Assembly (NCBI RefSeq): GCF_014641855.1
Contig: NZ_BMII01000011.1
Span: 1 to 64,000 of the forward strand
Reading direction: 5' to 3'
Source: Shewanella inventionis
GTDB taxonomy: Bacteria > Pseudomonadota > Gammaproteobacteria > Enterobacterales > Shewanellaceae
DNA: 64,000 nt
The notes below the pieces were generated by a model that saw only the letters and a list, made by a program, of their open reading frames with translations, was not told the DNA's origin and ran no database searches. Numbering within the stretch: position 1 is the stretch's first letter; each line of letters opens with the position of its first letter. The position numbers and the translations under genes are program-made. This document shows, piece after piece, positions 48,009 through 57,514 of the stretch.

Positions 48009-49676
48009 TTACTTGCTAATACGTTTGTATTTTAAACGATGTGGTTCTACTACGTCTGTGCCTAATGTTTCTTTAAGCCATGTTGAGTATTCGGTGTAGT
48101 TACCTTCATAGAAGTTCACTTTACCTTCATCACGGTAGTCAAGGATATGAGTAGCAATACGGTCAAGGAACCAACGGTCATGCGAGATAACCATAGCGCA
48201 GCCTGGGAACTCTAATAGTGCCTCTTCTAATGCGCGTAAGGTTTCAACGTCTAAATCGTTGGTGGGTTCGTCGAGTAATAATACGTTACCGCCAGCCTGT
48301 AGCAATTTAGCTAGATGGACACGGTTACGCTCACCACCTGACAATGTACCAATAATTTTTTGTTGATCGCCACCACGGAAGTTAAAACGGCCTACATAAG
48401 CACGGCTTGGAATTTCGGTGTTGTTGATCCGCATAATATCTTGGCCACCAGAAATTTCCTGCCATACGGTATTTTTGTCGTCCATTGAATCACGGAACTG
48501 CTCAACTGAAGCAATTTTAACAGACTCCCCGACAGAAATTGAACCACTGTCTGGCTGCTCAGCACCCGATATCATTCTAAATAATGTTGATTTACCCGCA
48601 CCGTTAGCACCAATAATACCGACGATTGCTCCTTTAGGTACCGAGAATGTTAAATCATCAATCAACACTCGATCACCATATGACTTGGTGAGGTTGGTAA
48701 CTTCGATGACCTTGTCGCCTAGGCGAGGTCCTGGTGGAATAAGCAGTTCGTTGGTTTCGTTACGCTTTTGGTAATCGTTGGTGTTCAATTCTTCAAAGCG
48801 AGCCATACGGGCTTTACCTTTTGATTGACGACCTTTCGCACCTTGGCGAACCCATTCTAATTCTTTAGCAATGGTTTTTTGACGTGCACTTTCTGTAGAG
48901 GACTCTTGCTGTAGACGTGCATCTTTTTGCTCAAGCCATGATGAATAGTTGCCTTCCCACGGGATACCTTCGCCGCGGTCAAGTTCTAAAATCCAACCCG
49001 CAGCATTATCTAAGAAGTAACGGTCGTGGGTAATGGCTACCACTGTGCCGGTATATTCTTGTAAGAAATGCTCTAACCATGCCACTGACTCAGCATCTAA
49101 GTGGTTGGTTGGTTCGTCAAGTAACAGCATTTCAGGTTTTTCAAGCAATAAACGACAAATTGCCACTCGGCGACGTTCACCACCCGAAAGCACTTCAATT
49201 TTTGCATCCCATTCAGGTAAACGAAGTGCGTTTGCTGCACGTTCAAGAATGCGGTCAAGATTATGAGCATCTTGTGACTGAATAATGGCTTCTAATTCGC
49301 CTTGCTCTTTAGCTAGTGCATCAAAGTCAGCATCAGGTTCAGCATATGCGGCATAGACTTCATCTAGGCGTGTTAAAGCATTTTTTGCTTCACTTACCGC
49401 TTCTTCAATGGCTTCACGCACAGTTTGCTGCTCATTTAAACGAGGTTCCTGGGGTAAATAACCAATTTTAAGCCCAGGCATAGGGCGTGCTTCACCTTCA
49501 ATCTCGGTGTCAATACCCGCCATAATGCGTAATAGTGTTGATTTACCTGATCCGTTTAAACCGAGTACACCAATTTTGGCACCGGGGAAAAAGCTTAATG
49601 AAATGTCTTTTAAAATTTGCTTTTTCGGTGGAACAATCTTACCCACACGAAGCATGCTGTATACAAATTGAGCCAT
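48009..49676 (-). CDS. ettA: Energy-dependent translational throttle protein EttA (ABC-F)
   Basis: 555 residues with two ABC ATPase domains: Walker A GLNGSGKST (about 40-48) and GANGAGKST (about 355-363), signatures LSGGERRRV and LSGGERNRV, and Walker B LLLDEPTNHLD and LLLDEPTNDLD. The interdomain linker (about 245-320) with RQGAKGRQSKGKARM fits EttA. It binds the ribosomal E site and gates the first elongation step according to ATP/ADP. No membrane segments. Confidence 0.97.
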   Translation of the reverse strand: MAQFVYSMLRVGKIVPPKKQILKDISLSFFPGAKIGVLGLNGSGKSTLLRIMAGIDTEIEGEARPMPGLKIGYLPQEPRLNEQQTVREAIEEAVSEAKNALTRLDEVYAAYAEPDADFDALAKEQGELEAIIQSQDAHNLDRILERAANALRLPEWDAKIEVLSGGERRRVAICRLLLEKPEMLLLDEPTNHLDAESVAWLEHFLQEYTGTVVAITHDRYFLDNAAGWILELDRGEGIPWEGNYSSWLEQKDARLQQESSTESARQKTIAKELEWVRQGAKGRQSKGKARMARFEELNTNDYQKRNETNELLIPPGPRLGDKVIEVTNLTKSYGDRVLIDDLTFSVPKGAIVGIIGANGAGKSTLFRMISGAEQPDSGSISVGESVKIASVEQFRDSMDDKNTVWQEISGGQDIMRINNTEIPSRAYVGRFNFRGGDQQKIIGTLSGGERNRVHLAKLLQAGGNVLLLDEPTNDLDVETLRALEEALLEFPGCAMVISHDRWFLDRIATHILDYRDEGKVNFYEGNYTEYSTWLKETLGTDVVEPHRLKYKRISK

Positions 49677-49925
49677 GTTTATTCTGTCTAGTTGTCAACA
49701 AAGATAGCGATAATTCTACTGTATTATTGGCTGAACTCAACAGGGGATTGCCGGAAATAATTTTACCGTCTTAATGGGGTTATAAAAGGCCGAGACAAGA
49801 ATTAACATCAATCGTTTTGTATTCAGAACACAGTGAATTTCATGTTGTTTCTACTGTGAATCATCATCGTTGCAGAGTAGAATACGCCGCAACCCTACTA
49901 TAAAGATATTGATGTTGGAGCTACC

Positions 49926-51179
49926 ATGTTGAAAAAAGCGATGAATATTGCGGATTACGATCCAGAATTATTTAAAGCCATTGAAGATGAAACTTGTCGT
50001 CAAGAAGAACACATTGAACTAATTGCGTCTGAAAACTATACCAGTCCACGTGTAATGGAAGCGCAAGGTTCTCAGTTAACTAACAAGTATGCTGAAGGTT
50101 ATCCAGGTAAGCGTTACTATGGTGGGTGCGAATACGTTGATGTAGTTGAGACATTAGCCATTGAACGTGCAAAAGAATTATTTGGTGCCACTTATGCTAA
50201 CGTGCAACCACATTCTGGTTCACAAGCAAACAGTGCTGTATTCATGGCGTTGTTGCAGCCAGGTGATACTGTATTGGGTATGAACCTTGCACACGGTGGT
50301 CACTTAACCCATGGTTCTCCAGTTAACTTTTCTGGCAAACTTTATAACATCATTCCTTATGGTATCGACGAGTCTGGCAAAATTGACTACGACGAAATGG
50401 AGCGTTTAGCCATTGAGCATAAACCTAAGATGATGATTGGCGGGTTTTCTGCCTATTCAGGTATTGTTGACTGGGCAAGAATGCGTGAAATTGCCGACAA
50501 AATTGGTGCCTATTTATTTGTTGATATGGCACACGTTGCCGGTTTAATTGCTGCAGGTGTTTATCCTACGCCAGTGCCACACGCACACGTTGTGACTTCT
50601 ACCACACATAAAACCTTAGCTGGCCCTCGTGGCGGTATTATTATTTCAGCTGCTGACGATGAAGAGTTATACAAAAAGTTAAACTCTGCAGTATTTCCTG
50701 GTGGCCAGGGTGGCCCATTAATGCATGTTATCGCGGGTAAAGCAGTAGCATTTAAAGAAGCATTAGAGCCAGAGTTTAAAGTATACCAGCAGCAAGTAGT
50801 TAAAAATGCCAAAGCCATGGTTGAAGTATTTTTATCTCGCGGATATAAAATCGTCTCAGGTGGTACTGAAAACCACTTAATGTTGGTTGATTTAATTGGT
50901 CGTGATTTAACCGGTAAAGAAGCTGACGCGGCGTTAGGCAGTGCCAACATTACCGTTAACAAAAACTCAGTGCCTAATGATCCTCGTTCACCATTTGTTA
51001 CATCGGGTATCCGTATTGGTTCACCAGCCATTACTCGCCGTGGCTTTAAAGAAGCTGAAGCAAAAGAGCTGACAACCTGGATTTGTGACATTTTAGATGA
51101 TGCATCTAACACTGCTGTTATTGAGCGCGTTAAAGGCCAGGTGTTGGCATTGTGTGCTAAGTTTCCAGTATACGGTTAA
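49926..51179 (+). CDS. glyA: Serine hydroxymethyltransferase
   Basis: 417 residues, the E. coli length. The PLP lysine lies in [15 protein letters not shown] near residue 229; the pocket residues SENYTSPRV (about 35) and HSGSQANSA (about 98) are intact. It converts serine and tetrahydrofolate to glycine and methylene-tetrahydrofolate. TTGGAG precedes ATG 49926. A terminator follows, yet nrdR begins within 110 bp, so some read-through into the riboflavin cluster is possible. Confidence 0.98.
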   Translation: MLKKAMNIADYDPELFKAIEDETCRQEEHIELIASENYTSPRVMEAQGSQLTNKYAEGYPGKRYYGGCEYVDVVETLAIERAKELFGATYANVQPHSGSQANSAVFMALLQPGDTVLGMNLAHGGHLTHGSPVNFSGKLYNIIPYGIDESGKIDYDEMERLAIEHKPKMMIGGFSAYSGIVDWARMREIADKIGAYLFVDMAHVAGLIAAGVYPTPVPHAHVVTSTTHKTLAGPRGGIIISAADDEELYKKLNSAVFPGGQGGPLMHVIAGKAVAFKEALEPEFKVYQQQVVKNAKAMVEVFLSRGYKIVSGGTENHLMLVDLIGRDLTGKEADAALGSANITVNKNSVPNDPRSPFVTSGIRIGSPAITRRGFKEAEAKELTTWICDILDDASNTAVIERVKGQVLALCAKFPVYG

Positions 51180-51241
51180 TCACTATTGTTTTAGGTGTTG
51201 AGGTTTAGGTTAACCTTATGCCACAAATAGGATAAACTTTG

Positions 51242-51270
51242 ATGGCCGCTAATTTTTAGCGGCCATTTTG
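51242..51270 (+). terminator. Terminator after glyA
   Basis: Stem ATGGCCGCTA / TAGCGGCCAT with an ATTTT loop and a short T run. It ends 19 bp before nrdR and thus lies between the two transcripts. Confidence 0.8.
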
Positions 51271-51288
51271 TTTTCTGCAGGAGGTTCA

Positions 51289-51738
51289 ATGCATTGCCCT
51301 TTTTGTAGCGCGACCGACACCAAAGTTATCGATTCTCGATTAGTGGCCGATGGCCATCAAGTTCGCCGTCGCCGGGAGTGTACCGAATGTCATGAACGTT
51401 TTACCACGTTTGAGGGGGCTGAATTAGTGATGCCCAGAGTGATAAAGCGTGATGGCACCAGACAGCCGTTTGATGAAGATAAACTGCGTGGCGGTATGTT
51501 GCGAGCAGTGGAAAAGCGTCCGGTATCAATTGACGAGATAGAACAAGCCCTTACTAAGATTAAATCAACACTGCGCGCAACTGGCGAGCGTGAAGTGGAT
51601 TCTGAAATGATTGGTAATCTGATGATGGAGCAGTTAATGACGCTAGATAAAGTGGCTTATATTCGTTTTGCTTCGGTTTATCGCGCTTTTGAAGATGTCT
51701 CGCAATTTGGTGAGGCTATTGCCAAGCTACAAAAATAA
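51289..51738 (+). CDS. nrdR: Transcriptional repressor NrdR
   Basis: 149 residues from ATG 51289, with AGGAGG at 51279-51284. The N-terminal zinc ribbon shows CPFC (3-6) and CTEC (31-34), and the ATP-cone follows ([20 protein letters not shown], about 50-69). It senses dATP/ATP and represses ribonucleotide reductase genes. The nrdR-rib-nusB order is widely conserved in gammaproteobacteria. Confidence 0.97.
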   Translation: MHCPFCSATDTKVIDSRLVADGHQVRRRRECTECHERFTTFEGAELVMPRVIKRDGTRQPFDEDKLRGGMLRAVEKRPVSIDEIEQALTKIKSTLRATGEREVDSEMIGNLMMEQLMTLDKVAYIRFASVYRAFEDVSQFGEAIAKLQK

Positions 51739-51816
51739 TCACATATGTAAGACCATGCTCTTCTGTTTAGACGATTTTCTACAGGATATATATGGCAGTA
51801 AACGAGGTTAACAACC

Positions 51817-52962
51817 ATGTCTAACTGGTCTAGTGTTGATATAGAAATGATGAGCCGAGCAATTAAGCTGGCTGAAAAGGGGCGGTTTACTACTCGGCCC
51901 AATCCTTGTGTCGGTTGCGTAATTGTACGCGATGACCACATTATCGGCGAAGGTTATCATCAACGAGCGGGTCAAGGTCATGCAGAAGTTAATGCGCTTA
52001 AGATGCTTTATGATAAAAGCCAAACCGCGCAAGGTGCGACTGCTTATGTCACACTTGAGCCTTGTAGTCATTATGGCCGTACGCCGCCATGTGCATTGGG
52101 ATTAATTAATGCCAAGGTTGCCAGAGTTGTGGTGGCTGTGACCGATGCTAACCCAGAAGTTTCTGGGCGTGGTATCGCCATGCTAAGAGAGGCGGGTATT
52201 CAAGTGGATGTCGGTTTACTCACAGATCAAGCATATGCATTAAACCTTGGTTTTATGAAACGCATGAAAACAGGTTTACCCTGGGTAACGGTAAAGGTGG
52301 CTGCTAGTTTAGATGGAAAAACGGCGTTATCTAATGGCGTGTCAAAATGGATTACCGGCACTGCAGCTCGTGCAGATGTGCAAAAGTATCGTGCCAGTCA
52401 TTGTGCGTTAATTACCGGCGTTGAAACCGTGCTAGTTGATGATCCGAGTTTACATGTTCGCTTTGAATCATTAGGTGAATTAACCACCCGACATACTCCA
52501 GATGAGATTTTTCAGCCTCTTCGAGTGGTACTAGATAGCCGCGCGAGATTAACGGCAAATCAGCAACTTTTTTCAATTGAAAGCCCAATATTATTGGTGT
52601 CAGGGTGTGATTATCCTGCACACATCAAAGCGACATTACCAGCGCATGTGTCTTTTTTAGTTTTAGAGTGTGACTCGTCAGGTAGAATCCCGTTACTGCC
52701 CTTGCTAACGTATTTAGGCAGAACGGCAAACTCAGTGTTAGTTGAAGCTGGAGCTACGCTAGCGGGCGCGTTTGTCTCGCAAGGTTTAGCGGATGATATT
52801 GTGCTTTATCAGGCGCCTAAGTTACTGGGCAGTCATGGGCGTAATATGCTGCAATTACCCGATTATACCGCAATGGATCAACCCCCTGAATTGCAGTTAA
52901 TTGATGAGCGCCACGTTGGACAAGATAAGCGTTATATCCTTAGATATAATAAATCCTATTAA
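51817..52962 (+). CDS. ribD: Bifunctional riboflavin deaminase/reductase RibD
   Basis: 381 residues. The deaminase domain has zinc ligands in GHAEVNA (about 49-55) and EPCSHYGRTPPC (about 74-85); the reductase domain (about 150-375) follows. It performs the second and third steps of riboflavin synthesis. It starts 78 bp after nrdR and precedes ribE by 64 bp. Confidence 0.96.
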   Translation: MSNWSSVDIEMMSRAIKLAEKGRFTTRPNPCVGCVIVRDDHIIGEGYHQRAGQGHAEVNALKMLYDKSQTAQGATAYVTLEPCSHYGRTPPCALGLINAKVARVVVAVTDANPEVSGRGIAMLREAGIQVDVGLLTDQAYALNLGFMKRMKTGLPWVTVKVAASLDGKTALSNGVSKWITGTAARADVQKYRASHCALITGVETVLVDDPSLHVRFESLGELTTRHTPDEIFQPLRVVLDSRARLTANQQLFSIESPILLVSGCDYPAHIKATLPAHVSFLVLECDSSGRIPLLPLLTYLGRTANSVLVEAGATLAGAFVSQGLADDIVLYQAPKLLGSHGRNMLQLPDYTAMDQPPELQLIDERHVGQDKRYILRYNKSY

Positions 52963-53026
52963 TTCGTTGTAGCCAAACTTAAAAATCTGAGCAACAGCAA
53001 AGTATAAACGTTAAAAGTGAGTCATT

Positions 53027-53683
53027 ATGTTTACTGGGATAATCGAAGCCCTTGGTACATTACGTAAAATTGATCGTAAAGGGAACGATATTCGCTTAAC
53101 CGTTGCCAGTGGTAAATTGGATTTAAGCGATGTGAAATTAGGTGACAGCATAGCAACTAACGGCGTTTGCTTAACAGTTGTGGCGTGTTTACCTGATGGT
53201 TACGTTGCCGACATATCCGCTGAAACGGTTGCGTTAACGGGTTTTAGCCATTACCAGGTGGGTCAAAAAGTAAACCTTGAAAAAGCTGTGACTGCTTCAA
53301 CTAGGCTTGGCGGACATATGGTCAGCGGCCATGTCGATGGCATTGCCACCGTTGAGCAGTGCGCTTACAGAGGTAAGGCGCTTGAGTTTTGGTTATCTGC
53401 GCCTGTTGCGCTAAGTCGTTATATTGCACACAAAGGCTCAATTACCATCGATGGTGTGAGTTTAACGGTTAACGAAGTCGATGGTCACCGTTTTAGATTA
53501 ACCATTGTGCCTCATACCGCGGGCGAAACCACATTAGTCACATTAAAAGTTGGCGATAAGGTTAATATTGAAGTGGATTTAATTGCCCGATATTTAGAGC
53601 GGTTAATGCAGCCTGAGGCAAATCATGAGCCCACATCTGGGGTCACAATGGAGCTGCTCGCTAAATCTGGTTTCTTACGCTAA
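53027..53683 (+). CDS. ribE: Riboflavin synthase alpha subunit
   Basis: 218 residues with two lumazine-binding repeats (MFTGIIEALG at the start and MVSGHVDGIA near residue 97). It dismutates two 6,7-dimethyl-8-ribityllumazine molecules to riboflavin. This trimeric enzyme is called RibC or RibE depending on nomenclature. No FMN riboswitch structure is seen in the 64 bases before it. Confidence 0.96.
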   Translation: MFTGIIEALGTLRKIDRKGNDIRLTVASGKLDLSDVKLGDSIATNGVCLTVVACLPDGYVADISAETVALTGFSHYQVGQKVNLEKAVTASTRLGGHMVSGHVDGIATVEQCAYRGKALEFWLSAPVALSRYIAHKGSITIDGVSLTVNEVDGHRFRLTIVPHTAGETTLVTLKVGDKVNIEVDLIARYLERLMQPEANHEPTSGVTMELLAKSGFLR

Positions 53684-53747
53684 CTAGATGTAAATACCTG
53701 TACCCAACATATTCAAATACTATAAATCGATAATTAAAGGTCTGACA

Positions 53748-54851
53748 ATGGCGCTACATAGCATAGAAGAAATCATTGAAGATATTCGTCAAGGTAAAAT
53801 GGTTATCTTGATGGATGATGAAGACAGAGAGAATGAAGGCGATTTGATCATGGCCGCTGATAAAGTGACGCCAGCAGCAATCAACTTTATGGCAACCTAT
53901 GGCCGTGGACTCATTTGCCAAACAATGACGAAAGAACGCTGTCAGCAACTCAATTTGCCACTGATGGTAACTAACAATAACGCCCAGTTTTCAACAAACT
54001 TTACGGTGTCTATTGAGGCCGCTAAAGGTGTTACCACTGGGATATCTGCTCATGACCGCGCTGTAACCGTGCAAGCTGCGGTTGCTAAAGATGCCAAAGC
54101 GTCAGACTTAGTGCAACCTGGTCATATTTTTCCATTAATGGCCCAAGAAGGTGGGGTGCTTACGCGTGCAGGTCACACTGAAGCCGGTTGTGATTTAGCT
54201 CGTTTAGCAGGCTGCGAGCCATCGGGGGTGATAGTCGAAATTTTAAATGAAGATGGCACCATGGCGCGCCGACCTGATTTAGAAATCTTCAGTGAAAAGC
54301 ACGGCATTAAAATTGGCACTATTGCTGATTTGATTGAATACCGTAACACTAACGAAACGACAGTTGTGCGAGAAGCAACCTGTAAATTACCGACTCGTTT
54401 TGGTGAGTTTACTATGGTGACTTTTAGAGACACGATAGATAATCAGTTACACTATGCTTTGATTAAAGGTGATGTGCAGCCAAATTGTTTAGTACGTGTG
54501 CATTTGCAAAATACCTTTAACGATTTATTGCACTCTGAGCGTGACCAAAAGCGCAGTTGGCCATTAGAAAAAGCCATGGAGCGCATTGCAGCTGAGGGCG
54601 GCATTTTAGTGTTACTGGGTAATCAAGAACACAGCAGTGATTTGCTCGCAAAAGTTAAAGCGTTTGAAGCTGAAGACAATGGGCAACTACCTGCGCCAGC
54701 AATGTGGCAAGGTACTTCACGTCGTGTTGGCGTAGGCTCACAAATATTAGCGAGTATAGGCGTGACGAGTATGCGTTTATTAAGTTCGCCAAAGCGTTAC
54801 CATTCACTGTCAGGTTTTGGTTTAGAAGTGACTGATTACATAGCCGAATAA
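53748..54851 (+). CDS. ribBX: 3,4-dihydroxy-2-butanone-4-phosphate synthase with degenerate RibA-like domain (RibBX)
   Basis: 367 residues. The N-terminal RibB domain (about 1-200) is complete, with [11 protein letters not shown] (about 22-32) and [14 protein letters not shown]. The C-terminal domain (about 205-367) resembles GTP cyclohydrolase II but lacks the zinc cysteine triad: the region reads [17 protein letters not shown] where the active enzyme has three Cys. Known: such RibBX fusions are common in Proteobacteria including Shewanella, where a separate RibA does the cyclohydrolase step. Annotation as bifunctional RibBA would be wrong here. Confidence 0.92.
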   Translation: MALHSIEEIIEDIRQGKMVILMDDEDRENEGDLIMAADKVTPAAINFMATYGRGLICQTMTKERCQQLNLPLMVTNNNAQFSTNFTVSIEAAKGVTTGISAHDRAVTVQAAVAKDAKASDLVQPGHIFPLMAQEGGVLTRAGHTEAGCDLARLAGCEPSGVIVEILNEDGTMARRPDLEIFSEKHGIKIGTIADLIEYRNTNETTVVREATCKLPTRFGEFTMVTFRDTIDNQLHYALIKGDVQPNCLVRVHLQNTFNDLLHSERDQKRSWPLEKAMERIAAEGGILVLLGNQEHSSDLLAKVKAFEAEDNGQLPAPAMWQGTSRRVGVGSQILASIGVTSMRLLSSPKRYHSLSGFGLEVTDYIAE

Positions 54852-54974
54852 TTTTGGTCTATGGTAAATTTAACAATTTCATTAATTGCATAGCGCTCAG
54901 GGCTAATGGCTGTGATATCATAGCGCCTCTTTTTGCCCCGAGCCGGGTGCTTTAGCTAATTTAGGTAAGATAGA

Positions 54975-55451
54975 ATGAACGTAGTTCAAGGTAATATCGA
55001 AGCGAAAAATGCCAAAGTGGCGATCGTAATATCGCGATTCAATAGTTTTTTAGTTGAAAGTCTGCTTGACGGTGCAATAGACACATTAAAGCGTTTCGGT
55101 CAGGTAAGTGACGACAACATCACTGTTGTGCGTGTTCCTGGCGCAGTTGAATTACCGCTAGCAGCAAAACGTGTTGCTGCAAGTGGCAAATTTGACGGCA
55201 TCATCGCACTCGGTGCAGTGATCCGTGGCGGTACTCCTCATTTTGATTTTGTTGCCGGCGAATGTAACAAAGGTCTTGCGCAAGTTGCTCTAGAATATGA
55301 CCTACCTGTTTCATTTGGTGTATTAACGACAGATACCATCGAACAAGCCATTGAGCGTTCAGGTACTAAAGCAGGTAATAAAGGCGGCGAAGCTGCACTT
55401 GGCTTGCTTGAAATGGTTAATGTACTGCAACAACTAGAACAACAGCTGTAA
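54975..55451 (+). CDS. ribH: 6,7-dimethyl-8-ribityllumazine synthase
   Basis: 158 residues. Family features: ARFN-like [12 protein letters not shown] (about 20-31), [15 protein letters not shown] (about 56-70), [17 protein letters not shown] (about 80-96) with the catalytic His, and [14 protein letters not shown]. It makes the lumazine used by RibE. It is 13 bp before nusB, so the two are coupled. Confidence 0.97.
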   Translation: MNVVQGNIEAKNAKVAIVISRFNSFLVESLLDGAIDTLKRFGQVSDDNITVVRVPGAVELPLAAKRVAASGKFDGIIALGAVIRGGTPHFDFVAGECNKGLAQVALEYDLPVSFGVLTTDTIEQAIERSGTKAGNKGGEAALGLLEMVNVLQQLEQQL

Positions 55452-55464
55452 TAGTAGGAAAAGT

Positions 55465-55869
55465 ATGAAACCTTCAGAGCGCCGTAAGGCCCGCCGTTTA
55501 GCCGTTCAAGCCATTTATTCATGGCAGTTAAGTAAGAACAATGTTGCTGATGTAGAACATGAGTTTTTAACTGAACAGAGCACAGACGGCGTAGATGTTG
55601 CTTATTTTCGCGAGTTATTGTCGGGTGTAGCGTCAAAAACTGCACAGATTGATGATTTGTTGAAGCCACATTTAGATCGTGATTTCGAAGATGTTTCACC
55701 AGTTGAAAAAGCAATCGTTCGTTTGGCAACCTATGAGTTGACCTTTCGTAAAGATGTGCCGTTTAAAGTGGCAATTAACGAAGGTATCGAATTAGCGAAA
55801 GCGTTTGGCGCCGACGACAGTCACAAGTTTGTAAATGGCTTGCTAGATAAATTAGTGAAACATAAGTAA
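55465..55869 (+). CDS. nusB: Transcription antitermination factor NusB
   Basis: 134 residues, all-helical, with [18 protein letters not shown] at the N-terminus for RNA binding and the conserved [13 protein letters not shown] near 107-119. It binds boxA RNA with NusE in rRNA antitermination. AGGAAAAGT precedes ATG 55465. Directly after ribH, as in many relatives. Confidence 0.97.
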   Translation: MKPSERRKARRLAVQAIYSWQLSKNNVADVEHEFLTEQSTDGVDVAYFRELLSGVASKTAQIDDLLKPHLDRDFEDVSPVEKAIVRLATYELTFRKDVPFKVAINEGIELAKAFGADDSHKFVNGLLDKLVKHK

Positions 55870-55875
55870 TACCAG

Positions 55876-55900
55876 AACGGTATCTTCGGATACCGTTTTT
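55876..55900 (+). terminator. Terminator after nusB
   Basis: Perfect 9-bp stem AACGGTATC / GATACCGTT closed by a TTCG tetraloop and followed by TTT. It ends the riboflavin/nusB transcript, although thiL begins only 57 bp later. Confidence 0.85.
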
Positions 55901-55956
55901 CATTTCTATTAATTGTTTCTAAATTAAGGTGGTCGGTTTACCGAACCAAACTGAAT

Positions 55957-56913
55957 GTGAAAGAATTTCAACTCATCGAACATTACTTTCGTAATAAAGG
56001 CCAAAAAAGACGCGATGTAGAGCTCAGCATTGGCGACGACTGTGCTTTGGTTAATCCAGCAGACAACAAATCGATTGCGATTTCATGTGATACTCTCGTA
56101 GAAAATGTCCATTTTTTATCAGACATGCCTGCCCATGCACTGGGTTATAAGTCTTTGGCTGTGAATCTTTCTGATCTTGCGGCCATGGGAGCCGAGCCTG
56201 CCTGGTTTACCCTTGCTTTAACAATGCCAAGTGTTGATGAGTCTTGGTTAGCTAGCTTTAGTACGGGTTTATTTGAGATCGCAGAGTACTATGGTATCGC
56301 TCTCATTGGTGGAGATACGACCCGGGGCCCGCGTAGCACAAGCATTACCATTAATGGCCAAGTGATTAAGGGCACTGCATTAACTCGTTCGGGGGCTAAA
56401 AATGGTGATTGGATTTATGTTACGGGTACATTGGGTGACTCCGCGTTAGGGTTAGATGTGCTACGTGGCGTAAAATCTGTATACACAGAAGATAAAGAAT
56501 ACCTGATAAATCGCCATTATTACCCCACACCAAGAGTGTTAGCGGGGCAGGCATTGAGAACCTTAGCTACCAGTGCAATCGATTTGTCTGATGGGTTAGT
56601 GTCCGATATTGCTCATGTGCTTAAAGCCTCCAAAGTGGGGGCGATTATCGATGTTAATCTGATCCCATTATCTAACTCGTTAAAAGCCAATTTGAGCCGC
56701 GAAGATGCACTAAGCTATGCGTTAACTGGCGGCGAAGATTATGAGCTGTTGTTCACTGTGCCAGAATCACAACGCGGTGCTATTGATACAGCGCTTATTC
56801 ACGCTGGAGTTAAGTTTGTCAAAATAGGCCAGATATGTGCTGGTGATAAACTTAAGTTTGTCGATGATGGCAAGGCTTTTATTCCTGTTTCTCGCGTTTT
56901 TGAGCATTTTTAA
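55957..56913 (+). CDS. thiL: Thiamine-monophosphate kinase
   Basis: 318 residues from GTG 55957. It shows IGDDCALV (about 26-33), the DTLVENVHF metal/nucleotide loop, AVNLSDLAAMGAEPAWF (about 70-86), GGDTTRG and a C-terminal GGEDYELLFTV. It phosphorylates thiamine phosphate to the diphosphate cofactor. The gene is followed by pgpA after 9 bp. Confidence 0.96.
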   Translation: MKEFQLIEHYFRNKGQKRRDVELSIGDDCALVNPADNKSIAISCDTLVENVHFLSDMPAHALGYKSLAVNLSDLAAMGAEPAWFTLALTMPSVDESWLASFSTGLFEIAEYYGIALIGGDTTRGPRSTSITINGQVIKGTALTRSGAKNGDWIYVTGTLGDSALGLDVLRGVKSVYTEDKEYLINRHYYPTPRVLAGQALRTLATSAIDLSDGLVSDIAHVLKASKVGAIIDVNLIPLSNSLKANLSREDALSYALTGGEDYELLFTVPESQRGAIDTALIHAGVKFVKIGQICAGDKLKFVDDGKAFIPVSRVFEHF

Positions 56914-56922
56914 CAAAGGCCT

Positions 56923-57414
56923 ATGAAACTATTTACTCAAGATAAATTTGTAAAAAAATTGTCTCTTGCTAACCCTATTCATTTTTTAGCTTTGGGTTTT
57001 GGTAGCGGGAAAGTGGCCAAAGCGCCTGGTACTTTTGGCACCCTAGCAGCCGTACCTATAGTGCTCTTAATGCAACAATTAAGTTTAACTCCCTACTTGA
57101 TGATCACTGTGCTCAGCATGCTTGCCGGTTTTTATATTTGTGGTAAGGCCGCAAAAGATATGGGCGTTCATGATCATGGTGCAATTGTGTGGGATGAAGT
57201 GGTTGGATTGATGATCACCATGATCGCCGCGCCAGTAGGCTTTGTGTGGTTACTACTTGGTTTTATATTATTTCGATTTTTTGACATCATTAAACCCTGG
57301 CCAATTCGTTGGTTAGATGCAAAAGTCCATGGTGGTTTTGGGATTATGATTGACGATGTTTTAGCTGGTATATTTGCATTAATGGGTGTGCAGCTTGCGG
57401 TTTATTATTTATAA
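56923..57414 (+). CDS. pgpA: Phosphatidylglycerophosphatase A
   Basis: 163 residues with three or four membrane helices. PgpA motifs: GSGKVAKAPGTFGTL (about 27-41), WDEVVGL (about 90-96), FRFFDIIKPWPIRWLD (about 117-132) and MIDDVLAGI (about 145-153). It removes phosphate from phosphatidylglycerophosphate in the inner membrane. Short distance from thiL indicates one transcript. Confidence 0.96.
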   Translation: MKLFTQDKFVKKLSLANPIHFLALGFGSGKVAKAPGTFGTLAAVPIVLLMQQLSLTPYLMITVLSMLAGFYICGKAAKDMGVHDHGAIVWDEVVGLMITMIAAPVGFVWLLLGFILFRFFDIIKPWPIRWLDAKVHGGFGIMIDDVLAGIFALMGVQLAVYYL

Positions 57415-57444
57415 CGTTGCTTTAAATACCATAACACCAAATAT

Positions 57445-57473
57445 AAAAAAAGAGCGCAATGTGCTCTTTTTTT
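57445..57473. terminator. Bidirectional terminator after pgpA
   Basis: Stem AAAAAAGAGC / GCTCTTTTTT with loop GCAATGT. Symmetric A and T tracts let it serve pgpA and the converging gene at 57515. Confidence 0.85.
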
Positions 57474-57514
57474 ATATTTGATCCTTGTGTTTGCACACTT
57501 AATGATACTGAAAT

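Noticed and set aside
49677..49925. PurR operator or glycine riboswitch upstream of glyA
   Set aside because: A partial ATCAATCGTTTTGTAT match is too weak for PurR, and no glycine aptamer structure can be drawn.
52963..53026. FMN riboswitch in the riboflavin cluster
   Set aside because: The gaps before ribE (64 bp) and ribBX are too short, and the conserved aptamer segments are absent.
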